DNA of 64,000 bases from Pyxicephalus adspersus (Eukaryota; Chordata; Amphibia; Anura; Pyxicephalidae): assembly GCF_032062135.1 (NCBI RefSeq), contig NC_092863.1, forward strand, positions 17,620,428-17,684,427, written 5' to 3'. This document shows positions 24,101-34,498 of the stretch, piece by piece; position 1 is the stretch's first letter, and every line of letters begins with the position of its first letter. The notes under the pieces were generated by a model, which was given only the letters and a program-made list of their open reading frames with translations, was not told the origin of the DNA and searched no databases. Both the position numbers and the translations under genes were made by a program.

Positions 24101-24660
24101 TGTTCACTTTGTATACTCTGCAGGTAAACAGGCGGAGGTAAACCCATAAGCCAATGAGCTAATTTTGGCATGTCTCCAAGCCCCACTTTCTTAGGCATAG
24201 CTTACTTACACCTGGCTTGGTTCAGAAGACAAAACTTCAACTTCTTGCTCTATAAAGCAATGTCATCTGAAGTAGTAAAATACATAAAAACCAACTTAGC
24301 CCCCCATAAGGCAGTGGTACAGATGACCCTATTTACAAAGCAGACAGTAAATTGATCATTTCATCTTCATACATTTTATTCTGTCATAGTAAATTACAAA
24401 AGTGTGACGTAGGAAATTAGAAAAAAAACAGAATAATACACCACAAATACAACTGAAACCTGGCTACTGGTGTGTTGTTCTTCATAGAGTATACACATGG
24501 CTCATTTTACCATTGGACACATTAGGCGTGTGCCTAAAGGAGAAAGAGGAAAAGGGAAGCTTTATTGCTATACCTTTACTGGCCACACATTTTGTTTAAT
24601 TTCCATAAAAAAATTTATTTACTTTACTATAAACTATATAAACTATGTATAAACTATATC
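21121..24660. other. Unassigned non-coding stretch
   Basis: Long AT-rich stretch without a recognisable gene or repeat, apart from a short GGCAAAGCATAAGTGCACTT motif near 23514 that resembles the small palindromes at 32227 and 46079. All frames are under 65 codons. Confidence 0.45.
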
Positions 24661-24665
24661 AACCA

Positions 24666-24700
24666 TATTGTAAATAAACTATACAAGTTTATTTACAATA
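24666..24700. repeat. Perfect 15-bp inverted repeat, 5-nt loop
   Basis: TATTGTAAATAAACT and AGTTTATTTACAATA are exact reverse complements separated by ATACA. Pure AT-rich hairpin; role unknown, possibly the remains of a palindromic element or a chance cruciform. Confidence 0.9.
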
Positions 24701-24930
24701 TTTAAACCAGAATTGGAGCAATAAAACATTAATGAAAACCTAGCCCTCTCTGGACCCATTTATGAATCATGGGCTCAAGGCAATGGTAACTCATCAATTG
24801 TTTTCAACAGGCCCTGTTCTTATCAATGTTGGGGTGTGCAGGGCAAAAATAGAATAACATGCTACAAGGCATGTTAAAGAATGTATCTTGCCGGGAAAAA
24901 GCACATCAATGTTAAAAACAAGGCATGTCA

Positions 24931-25088
24931 ACCCAAGTGTGTTTCTCTTTTTTTTTTATTTTTTTTTTATTTTTTTTTATTAGCAACCAATAAAAACAGA
25001 CAATTACAAAACTCAAAACAGTGTATACAGATGGCAAAAGCAAATAAAAGCGTGAAAAGGCATACAATTTTACCCAAGTGTGTTTCTC
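24931..25088 (-). mobile_element. Short retro-insertion with 17-bp target duplication
   Basis: ACCCAAGTGTGTTTCTC occurs at 24931-24947 and again at 25072-25088. Between them lies a 124-bp insert that starts, on the plus strand, with long T runs, so on the minus strand it ends in an interrupted poly-A tail. A long target duplication plus an oligo-A tail is the hallmark of LINE-mediated (target-primed) retrotransposition. The insert body is too short to identify; it may be a heavily 5'-truncated L1-like copy. Confidence 0.85.
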
Positions 25089-28000
25089 ACGCACTTATCA
25101 ATAACTGAAAGGCAGCAGATTTCAGAAGGGAGTCAGAAATCAAGGCATTTTTCTTAATTACTATAAAAAACAACAACAAGTGAGAGTAAATATCTCCAAA
25201 GTAATCTGATAATAGCTATAAAATATACTTTTCCCCTTTTCTTCTGTCTCAGGATGTCAGTTTTCCCAATGGGGCTACTATCAGCACTAAAAATGTAGCA
25301 GAGATGCTAACCCTTCTCTACTCTACCAAAAAGTGGAACAAAAGGTTTTGGCTGAAGTTCCACTTCAAAGCGCACTATAAGGTCTAAATTATCATGTCAA
25401 TGGTAAGCAGTTGTAGTAAACATTCTTTAATCCAGTAATGTGTTCCTTTTTTTAATAATAGTTTATATAAACTCCTAAATCTGTGCTTATATTAGCTTCC
25501 TATAATCCCCTGGCAGCAGATTTCAGTTCAAGGGAGTTGGAAAGGCTCTGTTCTTTTCATATTATAAACCTGCAATTATTGGAGGTGCTCCCATTGCCAT
25601 CAGTGAACACTGTACAGACAGCGCAGTTCTGTCCTATGGAGAGGGGAAAGAAGCGTCCAACCCATTAGGGAAACAACAACCATCATTCCTGTTGGTTGTT
25701 TAATGATCCAGCAAAGCATATCACTAAATGACAACAGGGTACAGCTGTACTAATGTTGGATTTTCATCCAAAACAAACATTCATGATCATCTTGGGTGAA
25801 AATGTAACTTCTATACATAACCTAATGCCATAAACATGAAGGGACCAGCACCATAACTTCAATGCATTGCTGCTCTTTCATTGTCCAATCAGCAAGCTTG
25901 GGGTTGGATTAGACAAGGAAGCAATATTTTCATGACTGCATTTCCTATAGTCACCCATTATATGGGTAAGTACCATTACCTTGATTTCAAATAGGGAAAC
26001 TGAGCATATAAGGAATGTTTCCAAGAATTAGAGTGGGGCATTTAGTACATATGGGGCACATAGCTAACATACCGAAATCTTAGTTTTGTCTTTACTACCT
26101 TGCATCAGCTGACAGCCTGCGCTCCATGACCTGTAAATTACTTTGGCTTTATACTTCTCTAATCAATAAATAAATCTACCTTCCTTATCAATTAATTACC
26201 ACTATAAATTGTTCTGGGTTATAAGTACAAGTTCCAGTCCAGTTAGTAAATGATTGATCCCAGTTGTTAAATGCACTTTGCGAACTCCAAGATTTCCTAT
26301 TGGTGGACTATGATAATAGCTATCCTCAGCACACATGTGGTTGTCCCACAAATAATAACCCCATTTTAATATACTGTATTATTTTACACAAGTTATTACC
26401 TATGTGTGCTTTGCTTTAGGCTTCTGGGAGGTTACATTTGGTTAGATATACAAAAACCACTCCTTTATTATATTATACATTATAATGTGTATTTTAAATA
26501 GTGATTACATTCACAGAATTACAACAGAATTGACCTGAAACTAAGAATTAAAAGGTAACATTATGCAGTTTGCCATTGCAGATGTATTCTTTATTGCCAA
26601 GAGTTTGGTTTTTAGGTGAATTAAATACTCACCCTCTCCATATTTATCTATCATGTGCAGCAAATATTTGTTCCTCTTCCAGGTTGAATGATGCCTAGAA
26701 CAATTAAAAAAAATAATTTTAATTACACCTTCCCTGGGGGTGTTTCACCATGTAGATTGGGGTCACAGTGCAATGCTGCATAGAACAGAGCGTGCATCTC
26801 GTAATAATTGCATTGGATCAACCACCGTTGATGCTTCAGTAAAAAAAAAGTTCCATGTAGTTTCTTGTAACTAGCTTTAAACAATCCTTGCAAGCTGTTG
26901 CCCATGTTCCTATTAAGTAGACACTTCGCCTGGTTGCCATCATATTACAATTTTGTCAATGAATTTACCTTCAATATACAGAGATGTATTCTTTTTTTCT
27001 GTTGTGTATTTTAGAACAAGAAGTAAAGAGAAATTCCTGACACAAACAGCAACAATTAAACTTACAGTGGTTTAAACCCTTTATTAGGACAGTGAACACA
27101 AACATTTGTGTTTTATACCTTTACACTATACAGTTTGAAGACCCTGTCACTAACTTAAATTGCAGGTCAAAGCACAGAAAATTGAATTGCTTTCTTGCAG
27201 CATTTTTCCTTTTCACAATTTTTTATTGACTTGCAATATGCCCTTGAACTTGCTAGAAAGTTTTTCAAAATCAGTCAGTTTTTTGCAGAACTCCCATTTA
27301 CCTTGTATATCATAGCCATATCCTCTTCTGGGAGCATCTAACGTTCTTGTGATGGCCCAGCTCCCCTACCTGTCTTACCTCTCTATATAATTTAGCTGCT
27401 GTTGCAAAACACATTTTCATTTAATTTTTAAAATATTAATATACCCATTCCTAATTCTTTGCTTGTTTAGTCCAGCAATGTGCTGTGATTTTCCAGTAGT
27501 AATGTAAGTAGGAGGTCTGCTTTGACTATTTCTTCTATATATATAGTTTTATTTTATTGTTCTAAAAACCACCATAAATGGCTGCATATCAATATTCTTT
27601 CTTGCATATACTGAGCATATATTACGTGAAGAGGCATTCCACTAAAGCAATGGCCAATGTCCAGTTATCAGTACTTCAAAGCAGAAATATAAAGCAGAAG
27701 ATGTTTTTCTTTTTGGTGTAATGTGCAATACTTCTATTAAGCATGCTACATAGGCCTGTGCTTACAGCAGCCACCCTGCCTCAGTAGAGGGCAGAAAAGT
27801 AAGTAATTACCCCTTGGGATGCTGCTGTATCTATAAATAAAAACTGGCACTGAGAGGCAGAATTTTTTCAGTATCACAATATAAGCCAGGATTGTTCCTA
27901 TAAAATATATACCTGATGCCACAGGCCTTGAAAACAGCCATTCATTGTTTCCCAGCATTTTAGAGGTTAAACATAAGTATGGCAAGTGGCCAGGACAGTG

Positions 28001-28698
28001 AAGATTTATGACTAACTTTGTAGCCACCATGTGTACACCTGTCTTAGTGTTGCAGCTTGTTACATTTAGATCTGCCTGTCCCTCCACCATGTTTGTCTTT
28101 GCTATGTATGGAATAGCATGCAGGTGTTAATAAACCTCAATAATAAAAATCAATATAATTTTAATAACTTGATGAGCTTTAATATAATATAGATCTGCAC
28201 ATTTATTTAGATCATAGATCTGCAGTTATTTAGGAGATGATTTAGTTCTATTATCAATTACAATCAATTATTCTTTTTAAAAGAATAACAGTTCTTTTAG
28301 ATGTAATGCATTAATGTGTCCTAACATGCTGAAAAAGCAAATAAGAACCCTGTGTTGCCCTTCATTGTAGCACACTATAATACAAGGTGCTATGACTCAA
28401 AATAAATGATATACAAAGATATAACTGGACCTACAAAGAACAAAATCCATAGTAAGACCAAGTACCTGGGTCTTTGATATTAACCGTATTATCCAGAAAA
28501 CTCTTAGCTATCGCTCCTAATAGCCGGCACTAATTTGTTTTACTTTCACCACATTCCTATTAAAAATTTCTTGGGGATTTAATCATTTTTGTGAAACTGT
28601 CTATTAAAAAACTTTCTTTGGGGAAACATGCATGCTGCTGTTGCTGGCAGTGGCTTCTATAAAGTTCTAGTTGCCTTACTGTCACCTTTTTTACAGCG
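25089..28698. other. Unassigned non-coding stretch
   Basis: AT-rich. A minus-strand 114-codon frame (27746-28090) has no recognisable domain. No exon, RNA gene or known repeat identified. Confidence 0.45.
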
Positions 28699-28911
28699 GC
28701 TGATTTATTAAAGCTCTCCAAGGCTGGAGAGAACACACTTTCATCAGTGAAGCTGGGTGATCCAGCAAAATTAGAATGGATTTCTTCAAAGTAATTTTCT
28801 TGCAAATGTTTTGAATCCTGGACCAGATCCAATCCAGGTTTGCTGGCTCACCTAGGTTCACTGTTAAAAGTTTATTCTCCCCAACTATGGAAAGCTTTCA
28901 TAAATCAGGCC
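28699..28911. mobile_element. Palindromic MITE copy
   Basis: GGCTGATTTATTAAAGCTCT with ACTTTCATCAGTGAAGCTGG on the left; the right arm ends AGCTTTCATAAATCAGGCC. The right arm is more diverged than the left. No clear 5-bp target duplication. The 90-codon minus-strand frame here is an artefact of the element. Confidence 0.85.
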
Positions 28912-29947
28912 TTTTAAGTTGCTAACCCAAATCCAGAATACAGATAAGGACTTTGTATGGTCAGAGATACTCCATATTGTTGTGATGTCCTTATACCATC
29001 CCCAGCTGACTGGCTACTATCAGCATCACACAAAAGATCACACAGCTGGGGGGTGAACGCTGAAAATAGAAGCTTGACCACTATGCAATAGTACAATTAG
29101 AACATGACATTTTGGCACCCTACCCTTAAAGCAGTCAGGTGCTAGGTGTATGAACCCAGAACAGGTAAACTGTAAGTATATGGTACACTATTCCACCAAA
29201 TGTGCACAAACTTTGAATGGACAACTATTTTTTCTATATGGAAAACAATTTTAATTCAAGAGAGAAGCATGTGCAAAGGTGAAGGAAAACTGGGGTTCAG
29301 CTTTAACACTTTGCAAAGGCTGAATATCCAGGCATTTCCATGGATTGCACCTATTGCTTTAAAGCTTCACTAAAAGCTAATGTGTCTAAATGAAAAACCA
29401 CTGATTACTGAATTGTTTTTAAATCGTCAGCCTTCTGTAAGTAAACAAGCTAATTAAAGATTAAAATTCATAATTTAACAACAACTGTATCCAAATAGGA
29501 CTCTGTAGCCCATGATAGCCTAAATAGTCTTCCCTCCCCCTTTCATTACTACAATAGACATCTAGAGCCTGCAAGTCATTAGCAGACCTTCCAAAGAAAG
29601 AGCAAAACAAACTGCTGACCCATGAAAGAGACATCAATACTTTTCTCACTTTCTTTTGCTAATTCTGGCTTCTATAAAATGTGTCTTGCTGGCTTTCCCA
29701 CTGGCTTTCTACATTTTCTTCTCTTCAAAGAGTACATCATGTATAACAGACTTCGTGGGAGCATGGGTGAAAAACCGAAAGCTATCATCAAGTCAAAGAA
29801 AGAAACAAACAATGTAGATATTTGCTGAAACTCACTGGTACTTTTGTACAGTAGAAAAGGAAATGTGGGTTGCCTTTAGTACCGAGTGGCTATAGGAGAA
29901 AATGTAATGCTAGGAACTGATAAACAATGGAATGGCCCCTGACACCT
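28912..29947. other. Unassigned non-coding stretch
   Basis: No recognisable gene or repeat. Confidence 0.45.
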
Positions 29948-29949
29948 AG

Positions 29950-30018
29950 GCTACGTACACATGTGCAATGGTTCTCGTCCAAATCGGCTCAGGGCTGATA
30001 TCGGATGAGAATCTTGGT
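29950..30018. mobile_element. Fragment of TACGTACACA palindromic family
   Basis: AGGCTACGTACACATGTGCA, TGGTTCTCGTCC and the palindrome-like ATCGGCTCAGGGCTGATATCGG match the first ~65 bp of the element at 30151. Truncated afterwards. Confidence 0.65.
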
Positions 30019-30150
30019 TATATAGGTATAGATCAGATATAGATCTGCAGGAGTGCATGATTGCTTGCTTTTGTCTTGCTGGAACAGAATGATAGCATTA
30101 TGCAGCCCATATGGGTGTTAGAGTGTAATGTAGAAGTTAGGTTACTGTTA

Positions 30151-30440
30151 AGCTATGTACACACGTTCAACGGTTCTCGTCTGATAATCGGCTCAGGGCC
30201 GATATCGGGCTAGAATCTGGTGTGTGTACAGCACCAGTCGCCCATCGTCCGAATGACCGTCCTGGCAGATCCATGGACGACGAACGATCCTTATGGAAGT
30301 GAAGGGGGAGAGTGCACAGCAGGGTGCCGCTCCATCGTTCTCCCTACCTCTCCATGGAGCAGAACCATGCTGTATGTACAACACTTGTTCATGCATCGTG
30401 CAGTGCTAGTTGTTGGAAAGGTTCGTGAAAGATCCTTCTA
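30151..30440. mobile_element. CpG-rich palindromic MITE, second family
   Basis: Starts TAAGCTATGTACACACGTTC, then ATCGGCTCAGGGCCGATATCGG, and carries the CGTCC/GGACG and CGAACGATCC words also used by the family at 1-422. Its start resembles that family's AAGCTGCGTACACAC terminus, so the two are probably related. The right terminus is not evident after GTTGGAAAGGTTCGTG, so it is likely 3'-truncated. Open frames of 67 and 73 codons are by-products. Confidence 0.65.
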
Positions 30441-31015
30441 AGTAGATGTCTCAGTAAAAAGACAATTTAAGTGTGGGTATCTTAGCCCTAACAATGCAGG
30501 AACCATACGATAACTTATATACTGTACTGTATTTACCCTTATTGCACTGTCTATTACACTAATGTACAACACAACCCTCAAGACATATTTAGTACATTGA
30601 GTATGGGGAAACGTGCACACTCCTCTTGCCTCCCTATAATGCAGAGACTAGTGCCTAAATAGCCATATACCAGCCCCCATAGGAACGATAGGATGGGAGT
30701 GGGGGAATCCTGTGTAAGATTGAGTTTTCAGTCTACATTCATGTGACTCTTTTTTTGTAACTTTTTTTTTATAGTATTTTAGTTACTTTATTTCAGGACC
30801 AAGTTAGTCCAATCTAGTAAGCTTAAAGTGAACCTGTGCTTTGATTATTCAGGGCAAAACAATACATTTACCTAAATGTCCACCCCTTACCCCTCCCATT
30901 CTGTGGATGCACTACAGCCAAGATAATTACCCCTTAAGGCCTGTACAGACACTAATATTTGTTGTTGTCATCAAAGCAATCATTAGTGATCCTTTTGCTT
31001 TACAGTTTTAATAAT
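30441..31015. other. Unassigned non-coding stretch
   Basis: No recognisable gene or repeat; short T runs near 30750-30770. Confidence 0.45.
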
Positions 31016-31264
31016 GATCCGCTTGGTCCTAGGTTCAAATCCCAGCTAGGACACTATCTGTATGGAGTTTGCAGGTTCTCCCCGTGTCTGCGTGGGTTTC
31101 CTCCACATCCCAAAAACATTCAGTTATTTTAATTGGCTTCCTCCTAAATTGACCTTAGACTACAGTAATGACATATGGGACATTAGATTGTGAGCTCCTT
31201 TGATGTACAGTTAGTGACATGACTTTGTACAGTGCTGTGTAATATGATGGTGCTATAAAAAAAA
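31016..31264 (+). mobile_element. V-SINE, truncated inside the tRNA-like head
   Basis: Begins just before a Pol III B-box-like GGTTCAAATCCC (31032) and lacks the A box. The conserved central block reads GGAGTTTGCAGGTTCTCCCC then GTGGGTTTCCTCC and CATCCCAAAAACAT, typical of vertebrate V-SINEs (HE1/DANA-like). The 3' part has GACATGACTTTGTACAGTG and TAATATGATGGTGCTATAAA, the LINE-like tail. Same family as 62393. Confidence 0.85.
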
Positions 31265-33529
31265 TTCTATATAATAGTACCAAGCAATGTGTTCTGTTTT
31301 TTTGGAAGGGAGAGGAAAGACTCCCAAGCAACAGTAATCCGGCTACAGTAGTCTAATAATAGCGGTTGGTCATTTGGTCATCCAACAAGGTAAATCACTA
31401 CACACCATCATAGGAAACCTGTACTGATGCTAGGTTTTCTCCCTTAGCAACTATGAATGATCATCTTCAACTTTGAAAATCTCATGTCTGTACAGACTTA
31501 TACTTCCAGGTACGCGGGAGCACTTGGCTATCTCTCTTCCATCCACAATACATCTTGTACTTTTTCCGTGAAAAATACCAGCTTTGGATCTATTTCCTAT
31601 TGAAAACATTGACAATAAATACTCCTATACTTGCCAAGGCATTGGCATACTGGTTATATGGTAATACTGGTTATATGGACTAACTGAACACAGTATTCGG
31701 TGACTGAATGACCAATCACCAGACCTCAGTACTGTCGTCATGAGGGTGGAAGTTCCTAGCTCCTATTAAGCACTGAAAGAAATAGCTTTTGCACTTTGCT
31801 ATGGTGTATGGATAATGTAGTGTGGGAATTATTGAAGGTTAGTATAACCAGCAGGATGTAGCGATTGGGATAATCAACAAAAGTGAACTCATACTTTGCC
31901 TATGCCAGCCATGCCCCAACAATGTCTGAGGACTTTTACCAGGTCTAAAGACTTTTACCCCAGTGTCAGATGACCAATCACAATTGGTGTCAAGTAGGAG
32001 GAATGACGAACATTCTCGCTTTACATTGAAGCACCAGGTATTTATATTGAATACCATTGCTGAATGGTGATACAGGGGAGCAGAATAAGCCCTAGTTTGG
32101 CACTTGTTCTCAGGTAGAAGAACAGCCGACTCCTCCATGCTATAAAAAAAAAAAAAAAACTTGGTGTGATTTTGATGGGCAGTTATTGGACAGTTATGAA
32201 CCCCCACCTGCAGGAGGGGCCAACATTAAAGCAAAGCTTTTGCTTTGCCCTGCATGGGTAAAGCATATGTTCACTTTAAGGAAATTTTTGTCTTTCAACT
32301 TTCCTAAATGTAAGTTTACATTTTTGTAACTGTTTACTGTTTTGTTTGTAACAGTCCAACACCAAGGGAGTCTCAAAATATAATCCTAAAGCATCATGAG
32401 TAAGCACAGACATGAGTTCTTCTGTGTGAGCTAATAAATTGACTTAAACCTGGGAATCCCTTTGGGTTTGACCAATTGACCTTCATGTGGACTGGGTCCT
32501 TGAAAGGGTGCTGGAGAGGAGATAAGTCGGGGTTCCATGCGTCTTTAAATGGAGTTTTTTTCCTCAAATGTTTTAAGACTCCAGCTGGTCACAGACTCCA
32601 CTACTTCCCACCCTTTATTAGGCAATCCAAATTGGGTGGGCTTATACTTTGAAGCACCCAACAAAACTAAGTTATACAGTAATATGATTGGATGATTAGA
32701 AGACTTGCGTACAAGAATAATTTACTGGAAATATACCGACTACAGTATATTATTTTGCTACATTACAATGCCTCCCCACCTTCCCTGTGTGTGTGTTTCA
32801 GCGAAGGACAGACCCTCCCATAGAACTGTTTCCTCCGTTTCCTGCTCAGCCCTTGGATGTAGAGGCCTCTTCTTGTATAAATATCACATCTATTTGCATC
32901 TTTTCTTTCTTTTTTGTTGGTGAAGGGACGTGTTTGTTTTGGATCAGCGCCAGACAGACACACACACACAAAAAAAATTCTCTCAGAACTAGAAAAATCC
33001 AGCTACATATTTAAACGGAAATGACCCAGAATGCCTTGCTTGGCAGACCGATTGTATCAAGGGAGGGAGAAAAATGATGATCTCTGGTAATATAACCAGA
33101 CTGCGAGAAAATGTATCATCACAATGCAAGGTTTTCCATGGAAAAAGTTTACTACAGGTAATCATTTTGTTTAGGAATTCGATTTATCTATGTTATATGT
33201 AAAACTAAAAATGTAGCCCAAAACTAAAATCTTCCAAAAAAGCACCAAAAATCGCAGATGATGGGGGCTATACACACTATTGTGTAAGGATAACAACCTA
33301 TGTGCGGGGTGTTACCATTAACTTTAAAAGCACCCAGCCAGAGCATGCATCGCTTGCACAGATGGGAACCCTTTGCCCACGTAAGATAAAAACTGTAAAC
33401 ATTATAAATCCAAAATCAGATCAGGCAATTGCAATGGGGTACTTTAAAAAAAGGTATATATATAAAAAAAAACAATTGTACATAAAGGAGCAGTGTATTT
33501 TTTCATATTCATGTGTTGAAATATACATA
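31265..33529. other. Unassigned non-coding stretch
   Basis: Includes a 16-base poly-A at 32142-32159 and the small palindrome at 32227-32279 listed separately. The minus-strand 122-codon frame at 31839-32207 has no recognisable domain. Confidence 0.45.
32227..32279. repeat. Short palindromic repeat (AAAGCAAA...TTTGC)
   Basis: TTAAAGCAAAGCTTTTGCTT, TGCCCTGCATGGGTAAAGCA and TTCACTTTAAGG form overlapping inverted repeats with TTAAAG/CTTTAA ends. The similar arrangement at 46079-46137 suggests a tiny MITE family. Confidence 0.45.
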
Positions 33530-33531
33530 TT

Positions 33532-33574
33532 TTAGGTTTGCTAGATTACCCAGTTTCACTGATGAAAGTATATT
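33532..33574. mobile_element. Fragment of palindromic MITE right arm
   Basis: TTAGGTTTGCTAGATTACCC followed by AGTTTCACTGATGAAAGTAT matches about 40 bp of the right arm of the GGCCTGATTTATT family; the rest is missing. Confidence 0.65.
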
Positions 33575-33892
33575 ATTATATCACTACATACCCCCAATCT
33601 TTTTATGATCCCCCGATTATCATGTTCTGTCATCCTGCCATTTTTTTACTGAGATTCAAGCAGAACTAAACTTAAAAAGAAAAAATACTGCTAGATAAAT
33701 TATTATATACCGTCTGAGGGACATACACGGTGCAGTGTACGTTGCTGATGTATACCCCAATACCCGATATCCCCCGTACCCATCAAGAATGGAGCTGAGT
33801 TTTGTCATAGTGTGATTTCAATGTACAGGTGAAGTATAACATCATAAGACCAAAAGACATTGGCAGAAAAGGCAAGAGGGGCACAGACCTCA

Positions 33893-34498
33893 GGGTCTGA
33901 TTTATTAAAGCTCTCCAAGGCGGAGAGCATACACTTTCATCAGTGAAGCTGAGTGATCCAGCAAATGGAGTCATTTGTAAAGCTAGCGTTAGAAAACGAA
34001 CGATTAATGAATATGCACGATTATTTTGAACGATTGTATTGTGCACAATTCTGTACATGTTGTAACAATACAATCGCTCAAATATCATCCACCAATAGTG
34101 TACACATGCTAGATACAATCGTTTGAACGATGCAGGGAGTGACATGTAAAGGAGAAAGTGTACTGCAGAAACATCCACCATCACTGAACGACTGTACACC
34201 CAATAGATAGTGAACGATCGTCGCCCAATCAGATCCGCCGGGACGGTCGTTGGTTTTCAGCAACAATCCTCGTTCGTCGGTGTTGTTGGTCAGTCACTGT
34301 GCGTTTTTATTGTTAACGATTATCGAACGATCCGTCGTTAGTTTCCAACGATAATTATTGCAAGTGTGTACGCAGCTTTATTTGCTAGCAAATGTTTTGA
34401 ATCCTGGACCAGATTCATTTTAGGTTTGCTGGATTACCCAGCTGCACCGATGAAAGTGTATCCTCTCCAGCTTTGTAGAGCTTTAATAAATCAGGCCC
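33893..34498. mobile_element. Palindromic MITE split by a nested MITE
   Basis: Left arm GGGTCTGATTTATTAAAGC to CAAATGGAGTCATTTG (33893-33977); right arm TTTGCTAGCAAATGTTTTG to CTTTAATAAATCAGGCCC (34381-34498). Together they make one full element of the GGCCTGATTTATT family. The break falls at the family's central CATTTGCTATTTG. The insert at 33978-34380 is a different family, so this copy is older than that insertion event. Confidence 0.88.
33978..34380. mobile_element. CpG-rich palindromic MITE nested in 33893-34498
   Basis: Runs AAGCTAGCGTTAGAAAACG to GTGTGTACGCAGCTT with TA on each side (33978-33979 and 34379-34380). Removing the element and one TA restores the host element's consensus apart from a one-base difference, supporting a TA target duplication. 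It shares its interior with 1-422 and 57238-57618 (CAATCAGATCCGCCGG-, GTTCGTCGG-, AACGATAATTATTG-like words). Confidence 0.85.

Noticed and set aside
28560..28832. 90-codon minus-strand frame
   Set aside because: It overlaps most of a palindromic MITE copy and is a by-product of it.
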